From Melieria omissa (Eukaryota; Arthropoda; Insecta; Diptera; Ulidiidae): a DNA stretch of 64,000 bases. The notes under the pieces were generated by a model. That model worked only from the letters and a program-made list of their open reading frames with translations. It was not told the DNA's origin and ran no database searches. This document shows positions 23,366 through 37,510 of this stretch, one piece after another. How positions within the stretch are numbered: position 1 is the stretch's first letter; each line of letters opens with the position of its first letter. Where the stretch lies: assembly GCA_963971225.1 (NCBI GenBank), contig OZ020267.1:83689648-83753647 (forward strand), written 5' to 3'. The position numbers were made by a program, and so were the translations under genes.

Positions 23366-26300
23366 GTTTTTGTTTTGGCGATTGGTTGGCCTTTCGGCAA
23401 TGACAAATGGGAACATTATATTTTTTTCACTAATAATTTTAAGGGTCAAGCGAAATGCACAATGTGCTTTCAACTAATTCAATTAATTAAATAATTTGTT
23501 TGCATTTTTTTGGGCAACTTTAAATGTATTGGTTTTTGCTTTTCCATAAGAAGACTTTGGGCACCCCTGATATAGATGTATCATGTGGTCGATATCACTT
23601 TTCCACAACGAAATTCTCCTGCATTATTTGAGATAGCGAGAAGATTGACCCCATTTATGAAAGCTCAAAACTCCAGCTAGGTTTTAAGGTTATTATTTTT
23701 TCTATAAACCTAGAATCATCATATTTTACAAGCATTTTATCGATTTTGCAGTAGGCAGCCATTTAATGTCACTCTTGCGCATCGATCTGTTCATGATTGC
23801 CTAATAGTAATCAAATTATTGATTTAATTTGATAAAGCTGCAATCTCTAGCTACATTTTAAGGAGTTTTTTATTAACGTAACCCATACCGTTTGGAATCT
23901 ATAAGCACTTTAGTGGTGAGTGTGTATTTTGTAATAGGCAGTTTTTCAATGTTATCCTTGCGCATCGATATGCTCATTATTCCTGAAGGATAATGAAAAG
24001 TTAGGGACCAATATAGAAAGCATAAGACTCTGGCTAAATTTTAAGGGGTCAATTATTAATATGCACTTATGCATTTGGTGTTGACAAGCATTTTAGTGGT
24101 TGCACCCAAGTAGCACTTTTTTCAAAGTCACCGTTCCAAATCGATTTGCTTTCGAACCTTGGGGTATAGAAGGATGATTGATACCATTATAGAAAGCATA
24201 CGAGTCTAGCTAAATAATAAGGCATAATATTATTAAAATCCGTTAACGGGTCGAGATTTAACAGCCATAATTTCGATCATGCTGCCGGTGGGATATTTTT
24301 TTATTTACCAAATTATTGAAAGGTGGTCACTCTGGCTTAATTTTGACGCCATTTTGATTAAAGTGATTGTGCGTACTTAGGTTCCACAAGCATTTGATTG
24401 GTTATATAGATCAGAGGTGCATTCTTTCAATCAGTCGTTGTTGTGACAGCAACGAAGCAACACGTGTGGGGGCTGCGCGGATTTTTGTTTTGTTTCCTCA
24501 AGAAATTCTATGTATGAAAAAAAATTAGATGCTTTTGTTGTTGTAGTTTTTGTTTTGGCGATTGGTTGGCCTTTCGGCAATGACAAATGGGAACATTATA
24601 TTTTTTTCACTTATAATTTTAAGGGTCAAGCGAAATGCACAATGTGCTTTCAACTAATTCAATTAATTAAATAATTTGTTTGCATTTTTTTGGGCAACTT
24701 TAAATGTATTGGTTTTTGCTTTTCCATAAGAAGACTTTGGGCACCCCTGATATAGATGTATCATGTGGTCGATATCACTTTTCCACAACGAAATTCTCCT
24801 GCATTATTTGAGATAGCGAGAAGATTGACCCCATTTATGAAAGCTCAAAACTCCAGCTAGGTTTTAAGGTTATTATTTTTTCTATAAACCTAGAATCATC
24901 ATATTTTACAAGCATTTTATCGATTTTGCAGTAGGCAGCCATTTAATGTCACTCTTGCGCATCGATCTGTTCATGATTGCCTAATAGTAATCAAATTATT
25001 GATTTAATTTGATAAAGCTGCAATCTCTAGCTACATTTTAAGGGGTTTTTTATTAACGTAACCCATACCGTTTGGAATCTATAAGCACTTTAGTGGTGAG
25101 TGTGTATTTTGTAATAGGCAGTTTTTCAATGTTATCCTTGCGCATCGATATGCTCATTATTCCTGAAGGATAATGAAAAGTTAGGGACCAATATAGAAAG
25201 CATAAGACTCTGGCTAAATTTTAAGGGGTCAATTATTAATATGCACTTATGCATTTGGTGTTGACAAGCATTTTAGTGGTTGCACCCAAGTAGCAATTTT
25301 TTCAAAGTCACCGTTCCAAATCGATTTGCTTTCGAACCTTGGGGTATAGAAGGATGATTGATACCATTATAGAAAGCATACGAGTCTAGCTAAATAATAA
25401 GGCATAATATTATTAAAATCCGTTAACGGGTCGAGATTTAACAGCTATAATTTCGATCATGCTGCCGGTGGGATATTTTTTTATTTACAAAATTATTGAA
25501 AGGTGGTCACTCTGGCTTAATTTTGACGCCATTTTGATTAAAGTGATTGTGCGTACTTAGGTTCCACAAGCATTTGATTGGTTATATAGATCAGAGGTGC
25601 ATTCTTTCAATCAGTCGTTGTTGTGACAGCAACGAAGCAACACGTGTGGGGGCTGCGCGGATTTTTGTTTTGTTTCCTCAAGAAATTCTATGTATGAAAA
25701 AAAATTAGTTGCTTTTGTTGTTGTAGTTTTTGTTTTGGCGATTGGTTGGCCTTTCGGCAATGACAAATGGGAACATTATATTTTTTTCACTTATAATTTT
25801 AAGGGTCAAGCGAAATGCACAATGTGCTTTCAACTAATTCAATTAATTATTTAATTATTTATTATTATTTAATTTGTTTGCATTTTTTTGGGCAACTTTA
25901 AATGTATTGGTTTTTGCTTTTCCATAAGAAGACTTTGGGCACCCCTGATATAGATGTATCATGTGGTCGATATCACTTTTCCACAACGAAATTCTCCTGC
26001 ATTATTTGAGATAGCGAGAAGATTGACCCCATTTATGAAAGCTCAAAACTCCAGCTAGGTTTTAAGGTTATTATTTTTTCTATAAACCTAGAATCATCAT
26101 ATTTTACAAGCATTTTATCGATTTTGCAGTAGGCAGCCATTTAATGTCACTCTTGCGCATCGATCTGTTCATGATTGCCTAATAGTAATCAAATTATTGA
26201 TTTAATTTGATAAAGCTGCAATCTCTAGCTACATTTTAAGGGGTTTTTTATTAACGTAACCCATACCGTTTGGAATCTATAAGCACTTTAGTGGTGAGTG

Positions 26301-26923
26301 TGTATTTTGTAATAGGCAGTTTTTCAATGTTATCCTTGCGCATCGATATGCTCATTATTCCTGAAGGATAATGAAAAGTTAGGGACCAATATAGAAAGCA
26401 TAAGACTCTGGCTAAATTTTAAGGGGTCAATTATTAATATGCACTTATGCATTTGGTGTTGACAAGCATTTTAGTGGTTGCACCCAAGTAGCAATTTTTT
26501 CAAAGTCACCGTTCCAAATCGATTTGCTTTCGAACCTTGGGGTATAGAAGGATGATTGATACCATTATAGAAAGCATACGAGTCTAGCTAAATAATAAGG
26601 CATAATATTATTAAAATCCGTTAACGGGTCGAGATTTAACAGCCATAATTTCGATCATGCTGCCGGTGGGATATTTTTTTATTTACCAAATTATTGAAAG
26701 GTGGTCACTCTGGCTTAATTTTGACGCCATTTTGATTAAAGTGATTGTGCGTACTTAGGTTCCACAAGCATTTGATTGGTTATATAGATCAGAGGTGCAT
26801 TCTTTCAATCAGTCGTTGTTGTGACAGCAACGAAGCAACACGTGTGGGGGCTGCGCGGATTTTTGTTTTGTTTCCTCAAGAAATTCTATGTATGAAAAAA
26901 AATTAGATGCTTTTGTTGTTGTA

Positions 26924-29900
26924 GTTTTTGTTTTGGCGATTGGTTGGCCTTTCGGCAATGACAAATGGGAACATTATATTTTTTTCACTTATAATTTTAA
27001 GGGTCAAGCGAAATGCACAATGTGCTTTCAACTAATTCAATTAATTAAATAATTTGTTTGCATTTTTTTGGGCAACTTTAAATGTATTGGTTTTTGCTTT
27101 TCCATAAGAAGACTTTGGGCACCCCTGATATAGATGTATCATGTGGTCGATATCACTTTTCCACAACGAAATTCTCCTGCATTATTTGAGATAGCGAGAA
27201 GATTGACCCCATTTATGAAAGCTGAAAACTCCAGCTAGGTTTTAAGGTTATTATTTTTTCTATAAACCTAGAATCATCATATTTTACAAGCATTTTATCG
27301 ATTTTGCAGTAGGCAGCCATTTAATGTCACTCTTGCGCATCGATCTGTTCATGATTGCCTAATAGTAATCAAATTATTGATTTAATTTGATAAAGCTGCA
27401 ATCTCTAGCTACATTTTAAGGGGTTTTTTATTAACGTAGCCCATACCGTTTGGAATCTATAAGCACTTTAGTGGTGAGTGTGTATTTTGTAATAGGCAGT
27501 TTTTCAATGTTATCCTTGCGCATCGATATGCTCATTATTCCTGAAGGATAATGAAAAGTTAGGGACCAATATAGAAAGCATAAGACTCTGGCTAAATTTT
27601 AAGGGGTCAATTATTAATATGCACTTATGCATTTGGTGTTGACAAGCATTTTAGTGGTTGCACCCAAGTAGCAATTTTTTCAAAGTCACCGTTCCAAATC
27701 GATTTGCTTTCGAACCTTGGGGTATAGAAGGATGATTGATACCATTATAGAAAGCATACGAGTCTAGCTAAATAATAAGGCATAATATTATTAAAATCCG
27801 TTAACGGGTCGAGATTTAACAGCCATAATTTCGATCATGCTGCCGGTGGGATATTTTTTTATTTACCAAATTATTGAAAGGTGGTCACTCTGGCATAATT
27901 TTGACGCCATTTTGATTAAAGTGATTGTGCGTACTTAGGTTCCACAAGCATTTGATTGGTTATATAGATCAGAGGTGCATTCTTTCAATCAGTCGTTGTT
28001 GTGACAGCAACGAAGCAACACGTGTGGGGGCTGCGCGGATTTTTGTTTTGTTTCCTCAAGAAATTCTATGTATGAAAAAAAATTAGATGCTTTTGTTGTT
28101 GTAGTTTTTGTTTTGGCGATTGGTTGGCCTTTCGGCAATGACAAATGGGAACATTATATTTTTTTCACTAATAATTTTAAGGGTCAAGCGAAATGCACAA
28201 TGTGCTTTCAACTAATTCAATTAATTAAATAATTTGTTTGCATTTTTTTGGGCAACTTTAAATGTATTGGTTTTTGCTTTTCCATAAGAAGACTTTGGGC
28301 ACCCCTGATATAGATGTATCATGTGGTCGATATCACTTTTCCACAACGAAATTCTCCTGCATTATTTGAGATAGCGAGAAGATTGACCCCATTTATGAAA
28401 GCTCAAAACTCCAGCTAGGTTTTAAGGTTATTATTTTTTCTATAAACCTAGAATCATCATATTTTACAAGCATTTTATCGATTTTGCAGTAGGCAGCCAT
28501 TTAATGTCACTCTTGCGCATCGATCTGTTCATGATTGCCTAATAGTAATCAAATTATTGATTTAATTTGATAAAGCTGCAATCTCTAGCTACATTTTAAG
28601 GGGTTTTTTATTAACGTAACCCATACCGTTTGGAATCTATAAGCACTTTAGTGGTGAGTGTGTATTTTGTAATAGGCAGTTTTTCAATGTTATCCTTGCG
28701 CATCGATATGCTCATTATTCCTGAAGGATAATGAAAAGTTAGGGACCAATATAGAAAGCATAAGACTCTGGCTAAATTTTAAGGGGTCAATTATTAATAT
28801 GCACTTATGCATTTGGTGTTGACAAGCATTTTAGTGGTTGCACCCAAGTAGCAATTTTTTCAAAGTCACCGTTCCAAATCGATTTGCTTTCGAACCTTGG
28901 GGTATAGAAGGATGATTGATACCATTATAGAAAGCATACGAGTCTAGCTAAATAATAAGGCATAATATTATTAAAATCCGTTAACGGGTCGAGATTTAAC
29001 AGCTATAATTTCGATCATGCTGCCGGTGGGATATTTTTTTATTTACAAAATTATTGAAAGGTGGTCACTCTGGCTTAATTTTGACGCCATTTTGATTAAA
29101 GTGATTGTGCGTACTTAGGTTCCACAAGCATTTGATTGGTTATATAGATCAGAGGTGCATTCTTTCAATCAGTCGTTGTTGTGACAGCAACGAAGCAACA
29201 CGTGTGGGGGCTGCGCGGATTTTTGTTTTGTTTCCTCAAGAAATTCTATGTATGAAAAAAAATTAGTTGCTTTTGTTGTTGTAGTTTTTGTTTTGGCGAT
29301 TGGTTGGCCTTTCGGCAATGACAAATGGGAACATTATATTTTTTTCACTTATAATTTTAAGGGTCAAGCGAAATGCACAATGTGCTTTCAACTAATTCAA
29401 TTAATTATTTAATTATTTATTATTATTTAATTTGTTTGCATTTTTTTGGGCAACTTTAAATGTATTGGTTTTTGCTTTTCCATAAGAAGACTTTGGGCAC
29501 CCCTGATATAGATGTATCATGTGGTCGATATCACTTTTCCACAACGAAATTCTCCTGCATTATTTGAGATAGCGAGAAGATTGACCCCATTTATGAAAGC
29601 TCAAAACTCCAGCTAGGTTTTAAGGTTATTATTTTTTCTATAAACCTAGAATCATCATATTTTACAAGCATTTTATCGATTTTGCAGTAGGCAGCCATTT
29701 AATGTCACTCTTGCGCATCGATCTGTTCATGATTGCCTAATAGTAATCAAATTATTGATTTAATTTGATAAAGCTGCAATCTCTAGCTACATTTTAAGGG
29801 GTTTTTTATTAACGTAACCCATACCGTTTGGAATCTATAAGCACTTTAGTGGTGAGTGTGTATTTTGTAATAGGCAGTTTTTCAATGTTATCCTTGCGCA

Positions 29901-32120
29901 TCGATATGCTCATTATTCCTGAAGGATAATGAAAAGTTAGGGACCAATATAGAAAGCATAAGACTCTGGCTAAATTTTAAGGGGTCAATTATTAATATGC
30001 ACTTATGCATTTGGTGTTGACAAGCATTTTAGTGGTTGCACCCAAGTAGCAATTTTTTCAAAGTCACCGTTCCAAATCGATTTGCTTTCGAACCTTGGGG
30101 TATAGAAGGATGATTGATACCATTATAGAAAGCATACGAGTCTAGCTAAATAATAAGGCATAATATTATTAAAATCCGTTAACGGGTCGAGATTTAACAG
30201 CCATAATTTCGATCATGCTGCCGGTGGGATATTTTTTTATTTACCAAATTATTGAAAGGTGGTCACTCTGGCTTAATTTTGACGCCATTTTGATTAAAGT
30301 GATTGTGCGTACTTAGGTTCCACAAGCATTTGATTGGTTATATAGATCAGAGGTGCATTCTTTCAATCAGTCGTTGTTGTGACAGCAACGAAGCAACACG
30401 TGTGGGGGCTGCGCGGATTTTTGTTTTGTTTCCTCAAGAAATTCTATGTATGAAAAAAAATTAGATGCTTTTGTTGTTGTAGTTTTTGTTTTGGCGATTG
30501 GTTGGCCTTTCGGCAATGACAAATGGGAACATTATATTTTTTTCACTTATAATTTTAAGGGTCAAGCGAAATGCACAATGTGCTTTCAACTAATTCAATT
30601 AATTAAATAATTTGTTTGCATTTTTTTGGGCAACTTTAAATGTATTGGTTTTTGCTTTTCCATAAGAAGACTTTGGGCACCCCTGATATAGATGTATCAT
30701 GTGGTCGATATCACTTTTCCACAACGAAATTCTCCTGCATTATTTGAGATAGCGAGAAGATTGACCCCATTTATGAAAGCTGAAAACTCCAGCTAGGTTT
30801 TAAGGTTATTATTTTTTCTATAAACCTAGAATCATCATATTTTACAAGCATTTTATCGATTTTGCAGTAGGCAGCCATTTAATGTCACTCTTGCGCATCG
30901 ATCTGTTCATGATTGCCTAATAGTAATCAAATTATTGATTTAATTTGATAAAGCTGCAATCTCTAGCTACATTTTAAGGGGTTTTTTATTAACGTAACCC
31001 ATACCGTTTGGAATCTATAAGCACTTTAGTGGTGAGTGTGTATTTTGTAATAGGCAGTTTTTCAATGTTATCCTTGCGCATCGATATGCTCATTATTCCT
31101 GAAGGATAATGAAAAGTTAGGGACCAATATAGAAAGCATAAGACTCTGGCTAAATTTTAAGGGGTCAATTATTAATATGCACTTATGCATTTGGTGTTGA
31201 CAAGCATTTTAGTGGTTGCACCCAAGTAGCAATTTTTTCAAAGTCACCGTTCCAAATCGATTTGCTTTCGAACCTTGGGGTATAGAAGGATGATTGATAC
31301 CATTATAGAAAGCATACGAGTCTAGCTAAATAATAAGGCATAATATTATTAAAATCCGTTAACGGGTCGAGATTTAACAGCCATAATTTCGATCATGCTG
31401 CCGGTGGGATATTTTTTTATTTACCAAATTATTGAAAGGTGGTCACTCTGGCTTAATTTTGACGCCATTTTGATTAAAGTGATTGTGCGTACTTAGGTTC
31501 CACAAGCATTTGATTGGTTATATAGATCAGAGGTGCATTCTTTCAATCAGTCGTTGTTGTGACAGCAACGAAGCAACACGTGTGGGGGCTGCGCGGATTT
31601 TTGTTTTGTTTCCTCAAGAAATTCTATGTATGAAAAAAAATTAGATGCTTTTGTTGTTGTAGTTTTTGTTTTGGCGATTGGTTGGCCTTTCGGCAATGAC
31701 AAATGGGAACATTATATTTTTTTCACTTATAATTTTAAGGGTCAAGCGAAATGCACAATGCGCTTTCAACTAATTCAATTAATTAAATAATTTGTTTGCA
31801 TTTTTTTGGGCAACTTTAAATGTATTGGTTTTTGCTTTTCCATAAGAAGACTTTGGGCACCCCTGATATAGATGTATCATGTGGTCGATATCACTTTTCC
31901 ACAACGAAATTCTCCTGCATTATTTGAGATAGCGAGAAGATTGACCCCATTTATGAAAGCTCAAAACTCCAGCTAGGTTTTAAGGTTATTATTTTTTCTA
32001 TAAACCTAGAATCATCATATTTTACAAGCATTTTATCGATTTTGCAGTAGGCAGCCATTTAATGTCACTCTTGCGCATCGATCTGTTCATGATTGCCTAA
32101 TAGTAATCAAATTATTGATT
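26924..32120 (+). repeat. Higher-order block A2 (offset 11,721)
   Basis: Second copy of the block at 15203. Beyond about 32.1 kb it switches to the sequence type that heads the 4,720-bp tetramer. Confidence 0.8.
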
Positions 32121-32790
32121 TAATTTGATAAAGCTGCAATCTCTAGCTACATTTTAAGGGGTTTTTTATTAACGTAACCCATACCGTTTGGAATCTATAA
32201 GCACTTTAGTGGTGAGTGTGTATTTTGTAATAGGCAGTTTTTCAATGTTATCCTTGCGCATCGATATGCTCATTATTCCTGAAGGATAATGAAAAGTTAG
32301 GGACCAATATAGAAAGCATAAGACTCTGGCTAAATTTTAAGGGGTCAATTATTAATATGCACTTATGCATTTGGTGTTGACAAGCATTTTAGTGGTTGCA
32401 CCCAAGTAGCAATTTTTTCAAAGTCACCGTTCCAAATCGATTTGCTTTCGAACCTTGGGGTATAGAAGGATGATTGATACCATTATAGAAAGCATACGAG
32501 TCTAGCTAAATAATAAGGCATAATATTATTAAAATCCGTTAACGGGTCGAGATTTAACAGCCATAATTTCGATCATGCTGCCGGTGGGATATTTTTTTAT
32601 TTACCAAATTATTGAAAGGTGGTCACTCTGGCTTAATTTTGACGCCATTTTGATTAAAGTGATTGTGCGTACTTAGGTTCCACAAGCATTTGATTGGTTA
32701 TATAGATCAGAGGTGCATTCTTTCAATCAGTCGTTGTTGTGACAGCAACGAAGCAACACGTGTGGGGGCTGCGCGGATTTTTGTTTTGTT

Positions 32791-35201
32791 TCCTCGAGAA
32801 ATTCTATGTATGAAAAAAAATTAGATGCTTTTGTTGTTGTATTTTTTGTTTTGGCGATTGGTTGGCCTTTCGGCAATGACAAATGGGAACATTATATTTT
32901 TTTCACTTATAATTTTAAGGGTCAAGCGAAATGCACAATGTGCTTTCAACTAATTCAATTAATTAAATAATTTGTTTGCATTTTTTTGGGCAACTTTAAA
33001 TGTATTGGTTTTTGCTTTTCCATAAGAAGACTTTGGGCACCCCTGATATAGATGTATCATGTGGTCGATATCACTTTTCCACAACGAAATTCTCCTGCAT
33101 TATTTGAGATAGCGAGAAGATTGACCCCATTTATGAAAGCTCAAAACTCCAGCTAGGTTTTAAGGTTATTATTTTTTCTATAAACCTAGAATCATCATAT
33201 TTTACAAGCATTTTATCGATTTTGCAGTAGGCAGCCATTTAATGTCACTCTTGCGCATCGATCTGTTCATGATTGCCTAATAGTAATCAAATTATTGATT
33301 TAATTTGATAAAGCTGCAATCTCTAGCTACATTTTAAGGGGTTTTTTATTAACGTAACCCATACCGTTTGGAATCTATAAGCACTTTAGTGGTGAGTGTG
33401 TATTTTGTAATAGGCAGTTTTTCAATGTTATCCTTGCGCATCGATATGCTCATTATTCCTGAAGGATAATGAAAAGTTAGGGACCAATATAGAAAGCATA
33501 AGACTCTGGCTAAATTTTAAGGGGTCAATTATTAATATGCACTTATGCATTTGGTGTTGACAAGCATTTTAGTGGTTGCACCCAAGTAGCAATTTTTTCA
33601 AAGTCACCGTTCCAAATGGATTTGCTTTCGAACCTTGGGGTATAGAAGGATGATTGATACCATTATAGAAAGCATACGAGTCTAGCTAAATAATAAGGCA
33701 TAATATTATTAAAATCCGTTAACGGGTCGAGATTTAACAGCTATAATTTCGATCATGCTGCCGGTGGGATATTTTTTTATTTACAAAATTATTGAAAGGT
33801 GGTCACTCTGGCTTAATTTTGACGCCATTTTGATTAAAGTGATTGTGCGTACTTAGGTTCCACAAGCATTTGATTGGTTATATAGATCAGAGGTGCATTC
33901 TTTCAATCAGTCGTTGTTGTGACAGCAACGAAGCAACACGTGTGGGGGCTGCGCGGATTTTTGTTTTGTTTCCTCAAGAAATTCTATGTATGAAAAAAAA
34001 TTAGATGCTTTTGTTGTTGTAGTTTTTGTTTTGGCGATTGGTTGGCCTTTCGGCAATGACAAATGGGAACATTATATTTTTTTCACTTATAATTTTAAGG
34101 GTCAAGCGAAATGCACAATGTGCTTTCAACTAATTCAATTAATTAAATAATTTGTTTGCATTTTTTTGGGCAACTTTAAATGTATTGGTTTTTGCTTTTC
34201 CATAAGAAGACTTTGGGCACCCCTGATATAGATGTATCATGTGGTCGATATCACTTTTCCACAACGAAATTCTCCTGCATTATTTGAGATAGCGAGAAGA
34301 TTGACCCCATTTATGAAAGCTCAAAACTCCAGCTAGGTTTTAAGGTTATTATTTTTTCTATAAATCTAGAATCATCATATTTTACAAGCATTTTATCGAT
34401 TTTGCAGTAGGCAGCCATTTAATGTCACTCTTGCGCATCGATCTGTTCATGATTGCCTAATAGTAATCAAATTATTGATTTAATTTGATAAAGCTGCAAT
34501 CTCTAGCTACATTTTAAGGGGTTTTTTATTAACGTAACCCATACCGTTTGGAATCTATAAGCACTTTAGTGGTGAGTGTGTATTTTGTAATAGGCAGTTT
34601 TTCAATGTTATCCTTGCGCATCGATATGCTCATTATTCCTGAAGGATAATGAAAAGTTAGGGACCAATATAGAAAGCATAAGACTCTGGCTAAATTTTAA
34701 GGGGTCAATTATTAATATGCACTTATGCATTTGGTGTTGACAAGCATTTTAGTGGTTGCACCCAAGTAGCAATTTTTTCAAAGTCACCGTTCCAAATCGA
34801 TTTGCTTTCGAACCTTGGGGTATAGAAGGATGATTGATACCATTATAGAAAGCATACGAGTCTAGCTAAATAATAAGGCATAATATTATTAAAATCCGTT
34901 AACGGGTCAAGATTTAACAGCTATAATTTCGATCATGCTGCCGGTGGGATATTTTTTTATTTACAAAATTATTGAAAGGTGGTCACTCTGGCTTAATTTT
35001 GTCGCCATTTTGATTAAAGTGATTGTGCGTACTTAGGTTCCACAAGCATTTGATTGGTTATATAGATCAGAGGTGCATTCTTTCAATCAGTCGTTGTTGT
35101 GACATCAACGAAGCAACACGTGTGGGGGCTGCGCGGATTTTTGTTTTGTTTCCTCAAGAAATTCTATGTATGAAAAAAAATTAGATGCTTTTGTTGTTGT
35201 A
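32791..35201 (+). repeat. Higher-order tetramer, matched part of first copy (period 4,720)
   Basis: Marks tcctcgag (32791), attttttg at the unit start (32842), aaatggattt (33616), aaatctaga (34363), gggtcaagattt (34906) and gtcgccatt (35001) all recur exactly 4,720 bp downstream. The period equals four 1,180-bp units. Confidence 0.88.
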
Positions 35202-37510
35202 GTTTTTGTTTTGGCGATTGGTTGGCCTTTCGGCAATGACAAATGGGAACATTATATTTTTTTCACTTATAATTTTAAGGGTCAAGCGAAATGCACAATG
35301 TGCTTTCAACTAATTCAATTAATTAAATAATTTGTTTGCATTTTTTTGGGCAACTTTAAATGTATTGGTTTTTGCTTTTCCATAAGAAGACTTTGGGCAC
35401 CCCTGATATAGATGTATCATGTGGTCGATATCACTTTTCCACAACGAAATTCTCCTGCATTATTTGAGATAGCGAGAAGATTGACCCCATTTATGAAAGC
35501 TCAAAACTCCAGCTAGGTTTTAAGGTTATTATTTTTTCTATAAACCTAGAATCATCATATTTTACAAGCATTTTATCGATTTTGCAGTAGGCAGCCATTT
35601 AATGTCACTCTTGCGCATCGATCTGTTCATGATTGCCTAATAGTAATCAAATTATTGATTTAATTTGATAAAGCTGCAATCTCTAGCTACATTTTAAGGG
35701 GTTTTTTATTAACGTAACCCATACCGTTTGGAATCTATAAGCACTTTAGTGGTGAGTGTGTATTTTGTAATAGGCAGTTTTTCAATGTTATCCTTGCGCA
35801 TCGATATGCTCATTATTCCTGAAGGATAATGAAAAGTTAGGGACCAATATAGAAAGCATAAGACTCTGGCTAAATTTTAAGGGGTCAATTATTAATATGC
35901 ACTTATGCATTTGGTGTTGACAAGCATTTTAGTGGTTGCACCCAAGTAGCAATTTTTTCAAAGTCACCGTTCCAAATCGATTTGCTTTCGAACCTTGGGG
36001 TATAGAAGGATGATTGATACCATTATAGAAAGCATACGAGTCTAGCTAAATAATAAGGCATAATATTATTAAAATCCGTTAACGGGTCGAGATTTAACAG
36101 CTATAATTTCGATCATGCTGCCGGTGGGATATTTTTTTATTTACAAAATTATTGAAAGGTGGTCACTCTGGCTTAATTTTGACGCCATTTTGATTAAAGT
36201 GATTGTGCGTACTTAGGTTCCACAAGCATTTGATTGGTTATATAGATCAGAGGTGCATTCTTTCAATCAGTCGTTGTTGTGACAGCAACGAAGCAACACG
36301 TGTGGGGGCTGCGCGGATTTTTGTTTTGTTTCCTCAAGAAATTCTATGTATGAAAAAAAATTAGATGCTTTTGTTGTTGTAGTTTTTGTTTTGGCGATTG
36401 GTTGGCCTTTCGGCAATGACAAATGGGAACATTATATTTTTTTCACTTATAATTTTAAGGGTCAAGCGAAATGCACAATGTGCTTTCAACTAATTCAATT
36501 AATTAAATAATTTGTTTGCATTTTTTTGGGCAACTTTAAATGTATTGGTTTTTGCTTTTCCATAAGAAGACTTTGGGCACCCCTGATATAGATGTATCAT
36601 GTGGTCGATATCACTTTTCCACAACGAAATTCTCCTGCATTATTTGAGATAGCGAGAAGATTGACCCCATTTATGAAAGCTCAAAACTCCAGCTAGGTTT
36701 TAAGGTTATTATTTTTTCTATAAACCTAGAATCATCATATTTTACAAGCATTTTATCGATTTTGCAGTAGGCAGCCATTTAATGTCACTCTTGCGCATCG
36801 ATCTGTTCATGATTGCCTAATAGTAATCAAATTATTGATTTAATTTGATAAAGCTGCAATCTCTAGCTACATTTTAAGGGGTTTTTTATTAACGTAACCC
36901 ATACCGTTTGGAATCTATAAGCACTTTAGTGGTGAGTGTGTATTTTGTAATAGGCAGTTTTTCAATGTTATCCTTGCGCATCGATATGCTCATTATTCCT
37001 GAAGGATAATGAAAAGTTAGGGACCAATATAGAAAGCATAAGACTCTGGCTAAATTTTAAGGGGTCAATTATTAATATGCACTTATGCATTTGGTGTTGA
37101 CAAGCATTTTAGTGGTTGCACCCAAGTAGCCATTTTTTCAAAGTCACCGTTCCAAATCGATTTGCTTTCGAACCTTGGGGTATAGAAGGATGATTGATAC
37201 CATTATAGAAAGCATACGAGTCTAGCTAAATAATAAGGCATAATATTATTAAAATCCGTTAACGGGTCGAGATTTAACAGCCATAATTTCGATCATGCTG
37301 CCGGTGGGATATTTTTTTATTTACCAAATTATTGAAAGGTGGTCACTCTGGCTTAATTTTGACGCCATTTTGATTAAAGTGATTGTGCGTACTTAGGTTC
37401 CACAAGCATTTGATTGGTTATATAGATCAGAGGTGCATTCTTTCAATCAGTCGTTGTTGTGACAGCAACGAAGCAACACGTGTGGGGGCTGCGCGGATTT
37501 TTGTTTTGTT

